Source: Nymphaea colorata
Taxonomy: Eukaryota; Streptophyta; Magnoliopsida; Nymphaeales; Nymphaeaceae
Length of the DNA: 64,000 bases
Direction: 5' to 3'
Assembly: GCF_008831285.2 (NCBI RefSeq)
Contig: NC_045151.1
Span: 11,212,571 to 11,276,570 of the forward strand
Part shown: piece by piece, positions 34,088 through 47,835 of the stretch
Layout: every line of letters begins with the position of its first letter
How positions within the stretch are numbered: position 1 is the stretch's first letter
Made by a program: the position numbers and the translations under genes
The notes under the pieces: model-generated
The model's database searches: none
What the model was told of the DNA's origin: nothing
What the model saw: the letters and a program-made list of their open reading frames with translations, nothing else

Positions 34088-34563
34088 TCAAACTAAAGAT
34101 GAATTACTACCCAAAAAACTTCTGCCTCTCTGTATGGCGTCCTCCTTCTCCACAGGACCTATCGATGAAAAGCCGTTTTCCGATTATCTTTGAAAAATCT
34201 TGCGGAGCAGGGGCTGCCCATGTCAACGGGATACATCCAAGGCTTCTGCCTTTCCAAACAGTAACCCTCCTCTCCAAAGCCTATGACCGAAAAACTGCTT
34301 TCCGTTCCTGTCGATTCCGAAAAAATAATACAAACGCTGACCATCGACGGAGTACGTCGGAAAATCAGGTTCTTGTCGCCTGAACATAGGCTTCCGACTT
34401 CCCGAACAAGGTCCCCTCCTAAAATATAAACAATTCGCAAAGGAAAATGGCCACTGCCTACAAATAAGAGGGCGTCCGGCCGGATACCCGACAGGCTTTC
34501 AGTAATTGGGTCGGGTCGACGAACCTCGAGTTGGCTCGACAACTTTTTGGGTTGTGCAGGGCC

Positions 34564-34566
<3 letters not shown>

Positions 34567-34613
<47 letters not shown>

Positions 34614-34625
34614 TTATTTATTTAT
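34567..34625. repeat. AT microsatellite
   Basis: An (AT)n run of about 40 bases followed by TTTATTTATTTATT. It is flanked by GCTCGA-rich sequence similar in style to 44139-44290. Confidence 0.9.
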
Positions 34626-35981
34626 TATATTTTTTTATCTAGACATGTGTTTATATATTAAATTTATATATTTTCAATGTCTTTTAATTAAATCAAGCCG
34701 AGCTCGAAACATGGGCACGAGCTCGAGTAACCCGAGCCCAAAGCCCTTATGCTATTGTATTCGAGCGAGACACCATACCATATCGTCAGGTAGTGTTGTA
34801 CATCTTTGGTAGTTCCTTTCATATTTGGATGCAAGAGGGCAAGTCATCTGCTAATGCACATGACGAAAATAAAAAATCAGGTAAAACTCACACTAGACAG
34901 GGCATATGGCATGTGCTCGACAGAATGCTAAGAGGGGAAGGACACTTACCATGGCTTGGACTTGTTCACCAGTAGCAGACATGTAGGTTTGCCCACCCGG
35001 CTGATGATGGGTAGGACTTGTCATCTGATTTAGGACCTTACTACATGAGAAGAGGCTGTCAATGCTAGCCAAGTCAAGAGGGAGTACGCGAGCCAAGGTA
35101 TGGCCTGTATGGGCCCTGGCCTCAATTTTTTTTTTTTAAATTTACATGTAAATTTTAAAAAAATTCACTTGTTCTATACAAAAATTTTGAAAAATGATAT
35201 TTAGGCCTTAGTCAAAATTTAGAAACTTTAATTTGGCCCGCCTCATGAAAAAATTCTGGTTTCGCCCCTGCAGCTAGGGGTTGAGGCCGGTGCCCGGCCT
35301 CAATTAGAGGGCATGCATGCCACATATGACGATCACAACATGGCAGGAGGCGCGATACGAGCTGCAATTGGTGGATGAGATGTGCTCGAGTTTAGGGGGT
35401 TTAGCTGAGGAGATCTCGCCCTTCAATCTAGGTGTGGCCCAATTGTGTAGATGGGGTGGCAAGCAAGGGGAGAGCTTCCTCCTCACTGATGCCTAGTTTG
35501 CCTGCAATCATCTTTCTGACAATGATTGCCTTTCCTTCAATGCCAACTTAATTGCCCACCAAAGACTAGTAAGGGGCTGGCTGGACTAGCCCAGTTCCTT
35601 TTGGAATTTGACAAAAAACAAAAGAAGTGAGTCGTCAAATTAAGTTTGGGCTTCATGCTAGATATGGGGAGAGACTCAAAGCAAAGTTCTGGATTAAATA
35701 TCATGTGTGCAAAAAATAGACGCAACATAAAACCAATCAAAACACTAAATTCAAATAAACGAGTCTCATAATTGCCTGATGAGGGTAGGTGGCTAAGTTC
35801 ATGCTAAATTTGCCATCCTTATTGGTTAAATTATGTTGGGCTACAAAGTAAAAGGCTTCCATTTGGGTGTGAACCAGCTCTATGTGCATGGGATGAAGGG
35901 GTGCCACATGGCTCAGGGCGAAACTGGATCAGCTGACGAAGTGGCTGACAATGATTGAGTGTGTATGGGACTCAGGTTGGG
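34626..35981. other. intergenic DNA, left flank of the second Copia element
   Basis: No gene recognised. The stretch 35110-35280 (poly-T, then AAAATTTTGAAAAATG, ending TTCGCCCCTG) looks like a common plant intergenic repeat. The right flank after 40113 appears to continue the same GC-richer sequence, as expected if the Copia element split it. Confidence 0.45.
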
Positions 35982-36291
35982 TGATGAGAAGTCTAGGTTA
36001 CAAGGCATCACGCAGAATAAATTTGTCAAGAATATCTTACCTTGTTGGTGTTAGCACTCGTTACCATATGCATTTCTTGTAACCGTTAATGTGCCGTTCA
36101 GGACTGTACGCCTTCCTTGCTAACATTTTATTTCCTCAACAAATTACATATATTTTGTGTAACCTGTAAATGAAAAAAGGAAAAAAAGAGCACCAAAGCT
36201 GTGTGATGCTTTCATCATGGACATAGGATCTGCAGATCCGAACCACGTAAATCTGGTCTATTCTTCTTCTCTACTTTTCTAAATCTCATCA
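35982..36291 (+). repeat. second Copia 5' LTR
   Basis: 310 bp, paired with 39806-40113. Substitutions and small indels are spread along its length. Confidence 0.88.
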
Positions 36292-36459
36292 TGGTACAAG
36301 AGCAGTGAAATGCTTCAAAGCTTCAAGTCCCTTTTGTTTTCTTTACTTACCAATGATGCTGTATGGCAATGAAGGAACCAGTGATTCTAAGGGATAGAAC
36401 TCAACGAGTGGGTCCTCTATGCAGAAACATATTGTCGTGGAGACAGGTACCACCATTCT

Positions 36460-37200
36460 GACAATTACAAACGTTCCATTGAATGGCTTAAATTATATGT
36501 CATGGAAAAAAATCAAAACCAGCTATTAACAGCCCTAACTATGACAAGTGGGAGTCTCGAAATCATATGGTCAGGTCTTGGTTATTGAATTTTATGGATG
36601 CTAAAATTGCTCAAAATTTTTATTATTTTGAAACTGTCGAAGAAATATGGAATGCTGCCAATAAATTATATATTGAAAAATATAGTACGGCGTGCATGTA
36701 TCAATCTCGTGAAATTTCTGAGTTGAAGAAAGGTCATATGTCTTTGAGTGACTATATTGCTACACTTAATGGGAAGTGGGATGAGATGAACTTCATTGTC
36801 CACTTTCCACATATCTTGCTCGCATTAAGAGGCAACGAGATCAAGAACGAGGCAATGAGATCAAGAACGAACATTCAAACTATTGGCTGGTTTAGATGAA
36901 GATTATGAACAAGCAAGAAGCCAAATCTTGAGGACATCTAATCTGCCCTCTTTGGATATGGTGTGTAACACCCTCTTACGAAAAAAAAGAGGAAGATTAT
37001 GAAGACCGGTGACACTATTGGTACTACAACTAGTGTTGAAAAAATTGAAAAGCTTGCTTTTAATGCCTCAGTTGGCAAAAAACATGAAGAAAACATGGAG
37101 GCTCAACAACCATTTAAAAATAGAGGCAAACGACCAGTTTGCACGTATTGCAAAAAAGAGGGACATGTCTGAAAAAAATGCTGGAATTTACATGGGAAGC
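36460..37200 (+). pseudogene. second Copia gag remnant
   Basis: MVRSWLLNFMDAKIAQNF, TVEEIWNAANKLY and SLSDYIATLNGKWDEMN are Copia gag signatures. The frame breaks near 36890. The zinc knuckle near 37135-37180 reads CTYCKKEGHV followed by a stop. Confidence 0.75.
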
Positions 37201-37250
37201 CAAACAAGAAGGGAGATCTTCTAAAGCAGTAGTATAAACTGCAGGCCCAG

Positions 37251-38630
37251 TTGGTTCCATCCGATGTCAAAGAAGGTGAGGTTACTCTTGCTACCTTTGC
37301 AAAGATGATTAAAAATTTTAATGATAAGAAAAATGCCAACATGGTAACTGCTTTATCAGCATTCACTTCACCTAGGAATCAGCCTAATATGAATTCAGAT
37401 ACCTCTCTTACTAGAAAATATTCTTGGATCATGGATTTGGGTGCATCTAAACATATGTCAAGTTTTCATGACAACTTGAATGGTATAGAAAATAGAACTG
37501 TCACTATAGCTAATGGCACCTCCATTAAAATTGTTGGAGTTGGAAAAAGAAGTTTTTTTCAAAAAAGATTTGAAGACTCTTTATATGCCTGACCCTAGCA
37601 TCTAATATTCTCTCTATCTCCAAGACTACACATGATTGCAATGTTATTTTTTCTTCTACCAGTGTAATCTTTCAAGATAGGTTGAAAAAGATGACAATTG
37701 GTGAAGGAAGAGAAAAAAATGAAATGTATGTGATCAGTCAAAATAATAATGTTGTTGTGACTGCTAGCTCGGGATTTGATTCTCACTTATGGCATTACAG
37801 TTTTGGCCACCCATTTAGTAGAGTTTGTCTTTAATATTTCCTCATGAACCATTTGATTTACATGTGTGTGAAATTTGTCAATATGCTCAAATTGCTAAAA
37901 TGACTCTTCCTTTTTTTGGTTTGTCTGAAACTATTGCTAGTAAACCATTTGAATCAGTGCATGTTGATGTTGGGGTCCTGCTCAAGTGGCCTTTTATAAT
38001 GGTTTTAGATATTATTTATCATTTATTGATGATTTCTCTAGGTGACATGATTATATCTTAGGATCAAGTTTTTGAAAAATTTGTGATTTATTATAATATG
38101 GTGAGAACTCAATACAATGTTTGTATTAAAACCCTAATAACTGACAATGGGACTGAGTTTAAAAACAACTTTTTAAATTTTGAGAATATGAATGGCATGA
38201 TGCATTAATATTCTTATGTAAAAACTCTGCAACAAAATAGAGTAGTCGAGAGAAAAAATCATCATATTCTTGAAATTACCCTTTCTTACTTTTTCAGTCT
38301 TGTGTGCCTAAACAATTTTGGAGCAAGGCGATTATGACTATTTGTTACATGATTAAGCGAACTCGTTACAGACGAAGAGGAAAGTCACCTCTTCACATCC
38401 TTATCCTTATAGGATGGAAGATCAGCATTCGCTTGAAATTGTTTGGTAGCACTGTGTATGTTACGATCGATAAAACCGAAAGAGACAAACTTAGTCCCAA
38501 AGCTCCCAAGTGTGTGTTCGTGGGATATTCAATCAACAAAAAAGGCTACAGACTCTACAACTGTTATGACTAGCGCATGTATGTCTCTAGAAACCTCAAA
38601 TTTGATGGGCCAGTTCGTATTTTAAAAAAC
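37251..38630 (+). pseudogene. second Copia protease and integrase remnants
   Basis: The protease motif reads WIMDLGASKHM, with Leu where the active-site Ser is normal. Integrase pieces include HLWHYSFGHP, CEICQYAQIAK and, after several stops, KLSPKAPKCVFVGYSINKKGYRLY. Frameshifts and stops occur near 37590, 37833, 38060 and 38208. Confidence 0.75.
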
Positions 38631-38979
38631 CATCATAATCAAGAAAGCCACAGGAGAGACTACTTTGCCAAAGATTAGCATTTATGATGATTTAGTTGTC
38701 ATTTCCACCAACCAAGGATATCATAATGCACTAGAAGAAGCTCAAGTGCAGATTTTGATGAACATATGGGAGTTCATGAAGCTGAAAGTGGCATGACTGA
38801 AGTCACCAAGCCTAGAAGATCAGAAAGAACCATTCAACCACCTAGGCACTCGAAAGATTTTGTTACATATAAGGCGGTTATGCATCCTATCGAAAACCAT
38901 GTGATGTTTAAAAAATTTTCTGAAAAACAGTTATTTTTTTTCCCACTATAGAAAGAGAGTTAGAACCAATATCATATGA

Positions 38980-39808
38980 GGAGGCCAAAGATAATCTAAA
39001 GCTATGCAAAAAAAAAACTTGACGCCCTAAACAAAAATCAAACATTTGAAATTACTCAATTACTTGGAGGAAAACACGTGGTTAGCTGCAGATGGATTTT
39101 TAAAATTAAATACAACAATGATGAAACAATGGAAAGATACAAGGCTAGGCTGGTTGCAAAAGGGTAACTCAAACACATGGATTGGATTATGAGGAAACAT
39201 TTGCCCTGGTAGCCAAAATGAATACTGTTTGAATATTGCTTTCAATAGCATGCAATTATGATTGGCCACTATTTCAATTAGATGTTAAAAATTCTTTTTT
39301 TGTAGGGAGACTTACAAGAAGAAGTCTATATGAAGCTATCTGTAGAATGGTCTCAAGAAAGTTCCACATCAATGTGCAAGCTACGAAACTCTATATACAA
39401 GCATAAACAATCTCTTCGAGCATGGCACTTTAAGTTAAGCAAAGCTCTTGAACAATATGGATTGTATAGGAGTAAAGCCGACAATATGTTGTTTATCAGT
39501 AAGAAAGACAATGAAATTACTTGGATTTGTATCCTTTTATCTTAAATGAGCTTAGAATTCAATTTTCTCACATTGATGCATTGTTTGCTATACACATCAC
39601 AGCAAATGTCGTGTTTCATGAAAGAACAAAGCACATAAAAATTGACTGTTACTTCATAAGAGAAAAGCTTCAGAATGGCAAAATTAGTACTCCCTTCACA
39701 CCAAGTTCAAAACAGCTTGCAGATAAAGCAATATTAAGAAAAGAGTTAAATAATGCTATTAACAAGTGGGGCTGCCATGACTTGTACGCCCCACTTGAGG
39801 GGCAGTGA
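38980..39808 (+). pseudogene. second Copia reverse transcriptase/RNase H remnant lacking the catalytic centre
   Basis: HVVSCRWIFKIKYNN and [12 protein letters not shown] begin the reverse transcriptase. QLDVKNSFF and SIYKHKQSLRAWHFKLSKAL follow. At about 39540 the sequence jumps from the region before the YVDD motif to the end of RNase H (ANVVFHERTKHIKIDCYFIR). The catalytic motif and most of RNase H are therefore deleted. Confidence 0.78.
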
Positions 39809-40113
39809 TGAAAAGTCTCGGTTACAGGCATCACACAAAATAAATTTATCGAGAATATCTTATATTATTGGTGTTAGCATTTGTTACCATGTGCATTTCT
39901 TGTAGCCATTAACGTGCCATTGAGGATTGTATGCCTTTCTTGTTACCATTTTATTTCTTAATAATTACATATATTTAGTGTAACTTGTAAAGAAAAAGTT
40001 TTGAAAACAGAGCACCAAAGTTGTGTGATGTTTTTATCATGGACATAGGATCTACAGATCTGAACCACGTAAATCTGGTCTATTCTCCATCTCTACTCTT
40101 CTAAATCTCATCA
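39806..40113 (+). repeat. second Copia 3' LTR
   Basis: 308 bp, starts directly after the GAGGGGCAG purine tract and ends CTCATCA. Confidence 0.88.
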
Positions 40114-41589
40114 CTAGGTTGAAGTGGAACTCCATGGGGATGTTGTTATGCACCAACCATTTGAGTATCATGAGCTAGAGAGTGATCAACTCCTATGGAC
40201 GCGTGAGTGGCTCATGTTGGGGTGTGCCTAGTGGGTTGGAAGAGATGTTGGACATGGTCTAGGTTCCAGATGGCTTGGGCCTAGGTTCACTGCTCAGGTT
40301 CAGCCCGAGCAACTAGTGTGCAGATGAGTATGGTGGCTATAGGCTATTGGCTGTGGCTGGAACACGTGTCCTAGGAGTGGCAAGGTATGTGTGGGCTGGT
40401 GTTGCATGCGGCTTGCAGTGTGGAGCTAGCCTACTCCTTAAAAAGGGATTGGGCTGTTGGCAAGGTTCACATCAGCCCTTTCCCCCTACCATCATCATAA
40501 AGATCCCTTCTTCTCATTCAATTACAGTTCACCATAAATCTCCTCCATCCTTCACAAAACTATAGTTCATAAAACTCTTCTTCAAGGAATATTAAAGAAC
40601 AAAGAGGATTGAGGGCAGAGAACTTCATGTCGATTGCATATGTTAGAGATGCCAGTCATTGGAGACTAGACGATCCTTGGCTTTTCATTTGTTCTTTGTT
40701 TGTGTGTACGCCCAAAAGTGATTATAAGTGATAGCGATTTTTTTTTTAAACTTCAAAGGACATAATTTTGTTAACGAGCAATTCAATGAATTGCCAAATG
40801 CAAACGTACTCCTTATTCAAGTAAATGGATGCTCGATGCTTAAATAAATCATATAACTGTCTATTAGCAAAGCACTGATGAGACCCATTTTTTGAGATTT
40901 CACATGCTACTTACTAGGTCATGAAGAGGAGAATCTCAAGAGTAATTCAGTAAAAAAATACAATTATATTTTGTGTCTTTTTTTGAAGTATTGAACCAGG
41001 TATTTTCATGTAATGCCACGTTATGATTTTCATGCACGTATATATTTTCAAAGGAATGCATCAAGGGAAGTGATATACTGCAAAGGGAGACTTCTTTACA
41101 ACCTTCGTATGCCGTTGAGCAATCTCATATTGCGTATATAGCTTTGTTTTGTCTTTCTCGTTATATTAATCTAGTTCTAGATTAGATATGCATAGGTGTT
41201 TATTTTCACATTTTATCTATGTGGAATGGTATGTCATGCATCACACACTTTTTACTTTCAATTTCTTAATGAGTCAGTCAACATGAATGTCTTCCACACA
41301 TGTTCATAATCCTTCCAAAGATCAAGTGAATTTGGTACTATCTACCTAGCAACGCTGCATAAAGAAGATCGCGCACCTTGATATCTTTCAAGATACACTT
41401 TCAGAAATTTACATCATGTTCCAAAAGTTTCTTGAGAATCCTTTTCAAAATTCAAGTTTTCCTTAGAATTCCTATTGTGTTTTCCAATTTGTTTTTCAAA
41501 TAAATCTCCAAAATTCAGTGTCTATTTGACTCCTAACCATTTTCAACTTCAAATTTATTTTCTAAAACTACATTTCATGCACGTAAAAT
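40114..41589. other. intergenic DNA
   Basis: No gene recognised. GC-richer until about 40480, as in the flank left of the Copia, then AT-rich. Confidence 0.5.
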
Positions 41590-42960
41590 GCTAGGGTGTA
41601 ACATTTATAACAATCAAAACATCAACACGAGTTACAAAAATGGGTATCGAGGTCGAGCCCCTCCATTAAGCACATGTTTCATTCATTCAAAATGAGTTAC
41701 ATGACCATAAATAACCCTATTACAAAAGAATGGAGCACCAATTTCTTTGAAAAGAATGACAAGGTGAAACACAAAAATTATGACACGATGTAGCGGCACA
41801 ACACTACAAAAAACCTTCTAGTGGGATGTAAGTTTTGCCTTTTGTTGCATTTGTTACTTGGATCTACCGGAACTTGAAAGGATAAAAACAAGGTTGAACC
41901 TTCAAGATTATCGTAGCAAGGCAAATTAATCTCTAACCCTCTAGGGTGAGAGGTCTAAATTTGGAACTAAGATACGTAGATCACAACCACATATGCACAT
42001 AGTGAAGACATGCATGTAGATAAACTATCCATGGATCTCCTCTATATAACACACAAGGTAAGGATCTGCACAACTACTTAAGAGGATCTAGTACCTCACT
42101 TCTTCATGAAACTAGCTCTCTAGCGAAATCTCTCGGTCTGTACTTAGGAAGGCTTAGCACACAACTTATTAATTGATACTGTTTATGATACATTCACATT
42201 TCCATTTCCATTTCCATTTTATAAATCTTGTGATGTAACACAGGTGTGTGTATAACACAGGCAACCTCAAATTGGGAAGCAACCCCCACGTGGTCTGAAA
42301 TACTACAAATCATACTCGATGTAGCGGTAGAGCAGTCCAACAAGGAAAAACTTGTTATAAATGGAGATACTCAGCCACCTTTAGAACATGCACATTGAAA
42401 AGGAAGATATCCAACAAAGTAGGTGGGGATTCACGATCAATGGCTTACTCAACTAGCCACACATATTATTTAGTATCTTATTCAAAGTCCTGATATTAAG
42501 TACATAATCACTAGTTCTCGTCAAATTTCAAAAGCAAGCACCCCACCTAACCATCCAAACAATCATGACCCCAACATTTCAAAAGCTAAGTGATGAGTCA
42601 TTGATATTTGGGGCGGTTGGATACAAAAGAGGATGCTACTATGACTAGCATACCACAATTTCCATATGTACATTAGAGAGCATAGCCCAAGGCATACATC
42701 CATCATGGTCGGCAATCTTAGTGGTGATTCCATGCAATTCAATCCACATCAACAATCATCCTAATCATAGAGAGTGGTCCCGATGCCTGATAGGAACACA
42801 ATTGTCCTAAACAGATATATTTCTAGGATGCCTTCTAATACATGTGTCAGTCTCGAGGAGGCACTCAACTCAATAACCAGCTTAAGGCTATCTTAAACAG
42901 TTAATCACTAGCATGTTTGTGCCAATGTAAATCAACCAAAGTAAATGAGAAGTCAATCAT
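41590..42960 (-). repeat. relic LTR related to the long Gypsy LTRs at 54-61 kb
   Basis: Several blocks match the LTRs at 54252-57089 and 58265-61382 in the same order: an AACACTACAAAAAACCTTCTAGTGGGATG-like segment, a CTAACCCTCTAGGGTGAG segment, a GATGTAGCGGTAGAGCA segment and a TTCTAGGATGCCTTCTAAT...CGAGGAG segment. Divergence and gaps are large. Limits approximate. Confidence 0.45.
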
Positions 42961-43084
42961 TTATGGACACGTGTCTTACCATATTTTCTAGGAAGGCTTA
43001 CAAAGATAACATGCACACATGTCTAGAGTGCTTCCATACCTTATGTGCATCTAGAAAACAAAAAAATCACTTGAGCTGCAATTC

Positions 43085-43370
43085 CTCCCACTTTGAATCA
43101 GCTGAAAGGTCCAAATCAACCTGCAAAAACTTAAAACCTTAAGTTCTCTATATACTTGGTTTTACATAATTCTCTTACTAGGTAGCAAAAACTATAGACA
43201 GGCGATTGGCATTCTAAGAAATGCAGAAGGGACAAAATCTCCAACCGTACAATTCCTCATGTTCTGCTCTTCCTAACCATTAAGTAGTAGTTAGTGACCC
43301 AACCGGACCGTTTAGCATCGATCTCGATTCTCCATTACAACCATAGGCCAATTAGAAGCTGTTGAAAAAT
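43085..43370. repeat. dispersed repeat, copy 1 (partner near 49510-49760)
   Basis: Shares with 49510-49760 the ordered segments CTATATACTTGGTT, ACTAGGTAGCAAAAACTAT, GTACAATTCCTC and CCATTACAACCATAGGCCAA. Diverged copies in the same orientation. Confidence 0.6.
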
Positions 43371-43835
43371 CTGTTGATCTTTCTCTGCAATCTTATATTG
43401 GCTTTAGTTACCGACTCACGTCTGATCTCAACCTCATGGAATACATTTTATACACAACTATATGTATATATGATTGGTAGGCCTACCAGACCACTTGGGT
43501 GAGGGACAGAAACCATACCTCTTATATTCATATTAAAAAGTGTTTTGAACAAAATGTGAACTTTCCAAGATGTTTACAAACACTAATTTAATATAAAGCA
43601 TGCTTTAGTTTAAGTATTTTCATAAAAAAAAAAGATCTTTCTACTATCAAAATTTTGATGTTGTAGGAGTCGTTCATTTTTTTATTATTAAAAAGTATGA
43701 TTCAATTAAGAAATGACTAACTTAATGTATGTTTGTCTCCAAATCACTCTTAAATCATATCCAATCATATCCGCAAGGTTAGATTACAAAAAAAAAAGAC
43801 AATTTAATAATTAATTTTAATAGGTTTGATTTTTG

Positions 43836-43837
<2 letters not shown>

Positions 43838-43890
<53 letters not shown>
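43838..43890. repeat. compound CT/AT microsatellite
   Basis: (CT)n followed directly by (AT)n, about 53 bases together. The same pairing, in the reverse order, occurs at 275-304. Confidence 0.9.
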
Positions 43891-43892
<2 letters not shown>

Positions 43893-44138
43893 CTTTTATG
43901 CCAAGCATTTGAGGTAAGGGTCCACTCCTTTTGGAGCTTCTGATTTCTTTATCAGACATTCCTTACTTGAAAAAAAGAAGAAGAGAAAAACAATTAAGCG
44001 TCGAGCCTTCCTGATACCCTGCATGAGGCCTTTGCCTATGGTCATGGCAATGCCCAATAGGCGTCCCAAGCTGCCCAAAATTGCTAGCAACAACCTGTCA
44101 TGATTAAAAAAAAAAAAATTGCCCTTTGGGTAGAGCTC

Positions 44139-44216
44139 CACAACAAATCAAGTCAACTTGGGCTCCGCTCGAACTCGGTTGTGAAACTCGAGCTCAAGTT
44201 GACTTGATTTGTTGTG
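44139..44216. repeat. inverted repeat with 22-bp perfect arms
   Basis: Arms 44139-44160 and 44195-44216 are perfect reverse complements (left arm starts CACAACAAATCAAG), with a 34-base loop. One mismatch beyond the arms, pairing resumes over GCTC. The surrounding sequence is CTCGA-rich. Confidence 0.9.
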
Positions 44217-46488
44217 CAGCCCAAATTTTATTATTGAAATGTTAAATGAGTCAAATTCAAGTTGTAAGAACTTGACTCATTTAAACTCAGCTCGACTACA
44301 TAAATGTGTTATGAATGAGAGATTTTCTGTTGCTAAATTTTTTTAGGGGAAATTTGGATATAGAATATATGCATTCTTTCTTTGGATTTTCATTACAATT
44401 ACGTGATCAGCACTTTTGTTTGAATCCTTGTTTTTCATTCCAATTAACCCAACACTCTGATGAGGTTCATGAAGACATGGTTACCATGGATGAACTGGAG
44501 AATACTACTAAAACTATAGAAGGCGTAAACTGCATAACCTTCTTCCAGGATTATGTGAACCTCATTAACACATTTAACTGCTGGTACCCAAACTCAAGGA
44601 AGCAAAAGCATCTTCATATCCAGTGGGCAACATAATGTAACAATATACACGAAAAATATACTAAACAGCAATTTGAGTGCAGGTAAATATTCTGGAAACA
44701 TTATGTTTTTCTGACTGTGTTAGTTAATATTTGTTAAAATGTTTCCTATGCAAATTTTTTCCAAGTAAACTCATTATGTGGAATAAGTGTGGACCATCAA
44801 TTTCAATGAAACTGTGCCTTGTGAAATATTGCCTAGGATAAAATTTTTTGCCAAGACAACCAAATGGGCCTCACAATATACCTTTCAAACCTCCTTTAAT
44901 CATGACACTAATCGGATGAAATTTATTTAAGGCACCAGCAAACCATCAAAGTCGCAACATTGCAGTACTTTGTAGAAACTAGAAAGCACTTGCACATTTT
45001 GATATAGAAGAAAATATCACATTTTTCTATGAAACAAACTAGCCAACTCTTCAGTCATTGCGACAAATAGATAGAAAAATAAATTAAAAAGTAGCTTAGG
45101 AATCAGAGAGTAAATATCATTTTTCTATTAATAGACATGCAAAGATATATATGCGAACAAGACAGAAATTGCTTTCGTACACTCTAATCTTCCCAATTGG
45201 ATGAGTTAAAACACACCAGTGCAACTACAACCAAGACAAAAAGCAGATAGGACCGATGAGGATATAGAGTGACAAAGAGGGAGCAGCAAAGGGACCATTT
45301 TTTTTTCTTTTAAAACAAGAATGTTTCGTCATGAAAAAAGCAACTTGTGCACCAAGAAGATACAGAAAACAAGAAAACAGGAATAAAGCAGAAAAAACAA
45401 GCTGATACAATTAAAAACCAGTGTTATTTGTATACTATGATATGAAGCTGTATCTTACGAGACATATAGCTATGTGATGTGGACACGATACACAAAATGC
45501 ATGTGCATTGTATCCATATCGGCCGTATCTTACAATACGGCTCTGTTTTCCAAAAAAGGGGTCTGATGCCCTTTTTTGTTGAGATTTTCTTTTTTTTAGT
45601 CGTCTCCCCTTTCATTTTCAACGCATCTAAGAGTTGTGGGAGGGTGAGTTTTCACCATTTTAAAAAGAAATCTTTTTCTAAAAGGAAAAATCATCATTTT
45701 GAGGGATGAAGATGAAGATGAAAATTATTGGTATCGATTGATAAGAGTCATTATGTTATTTAATCATAAACATTACTTCAATTCTCATTTGACGGTGAAC
45801 AGATTTATAAGTTTTGATGTGATGCAAAATACTTTAAAGTTTATACTTTATTATATTAATGTGTTGTCACTTATGAACAATAAATCATAATGTTCATTAC
45901 ATGTGTAATGAGTTTTTTATATAGAACATATTTTGTTTATTTTTTTCTTGATTTTTCTGAAATTTTCTCTATTTTTTCTAATTTTTATCAATTAAAATAA
46001 ATTTATAATACGTTTACAATACTCTTAATATGATACGCTTATAGGTCGGCCCCACACCTTTTACAACATTGTCCAAAATCATGCAAGAAACCAAGAAAAA
46101 GGGCGACATCTATAGAATCTTTTCATTCAGTAATTTGTTCTGGACTTGGAAATTCATTTCTATAGGAGTCCATGCTTCTGATGAACCGATGCACAGTTAG
46201 CAGGGAGGGTGACAAACATGAGGTAAAGTTGGTTTCTAATCCCACCTGAGGGCATCCAAGATTGATCATGCCATTAATGGCAACTCAAGACAATAAAAGG
46301 CAATGATGACGAAGAAAGCAGCAAAAAGAGAAAGAGAGAGAGAGAAAAGAAAAGAAGAAAACAGTGAAAGCTAACATACCAATCAGAGACCAGCACAAAT
46401 TAACAATGTAAACAACATGACGATCAATCAGAAGTTTAAGTCACAGATGAAGAAGAAAGAAAGCACTGCTTCGTTCCAAGCTAAATGA
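44217..46488. other. intergenic DNA
   Basis: No gene recognised. A frame at 44315-44635 (106 codons) has no familiar motif. At 45420-46060 there are ATACGG/CCGTAT-type palindromic pieces near both ends, compatible with a small non-autonomous DNA element, but I could not fix its termini. Confidence 0.4.
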
Positions 46489-47432
<944 letters not shown>

Positions 47433-47715
47433 TCTCTCTCTTCTGTGTCTCTCTCTCGGAGAAAGGGGGCAAGCGAAGAAAGGAGAAAGACGCGGAAGCT
47501 TCAACGGAGACGAATGGTGTCCACATTTCAATTGCTCTTCCTATTTATTTCGGGTGAAACAAAAATACTCACCTTATTTAACTTGGAGGCCTCATCTTGT
47601 ATCTTTCTCTCCTCGTCCCACCTCTTGTGCGTCGTAAGGCTTGGTGACACAAAATACAACCAGACAGAAGAACAAATATAGACGCAGAGTGGGAGAGGCT
47701 TCACCTTTCACTGGT

Positions 47716-47716
<1 letters not shown>

Positions 47717-47776
<60 letters not shown>
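47717..47776. repeat. GA/CT microsatellite about 290 bp upstream of the ubiquitin-RUB start
   Basis: About 30 uninterrupted GA dinucleotides on the plus strand, that is CT on the coding strand. CT-rich tracts are common in plant ubiquitin promoters and leaders; a role here is inference. Confidence 0.95.
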
Positions 47777-47778
<2 letters not shown>

Positions 47779-47835
47779 CTTACTTCTCATCATCGCCGGA
47801 GGGATGCTACGCAGAAGAAAATTGGCTTGCCGTAG

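Larger units (their letters stand above)
35982..40113 (+). mobile_element. second Ty1/Copia element, heavily decayed and internally deleted
   Basis: LTRs at 35982-36291 (310 bp) and 39806-40113 (308 bp) begin TGATGARAAGTCT and end CTAAATCTCATCA. A primer site variant TGGTACAAGAGC follows the left LTR directly. A purine tract (TTGAGGGGCAG) precedes the right one. Gag, protease, integrase and reverse-transcriptase fragments occur in Copia order, with many stops and frameshifts. No clean target duplication is visible. LTR divergence is clearly greater than in the Copia at 3771-9196, so this is older. Confidence 0.88.

Noticed and set aside
44315-44635. A 106-codon plus-strand frame
   Set aside because: Composition is ordinary but nothing matches a known family; no supporting splice sites found.
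46385-46410. A minus-strand stretch resembling the next residues of RUB (LI.AG..L)
   Set aside because: No acceptor before it, a stop inside it, and no similarity further on; most likely chance.
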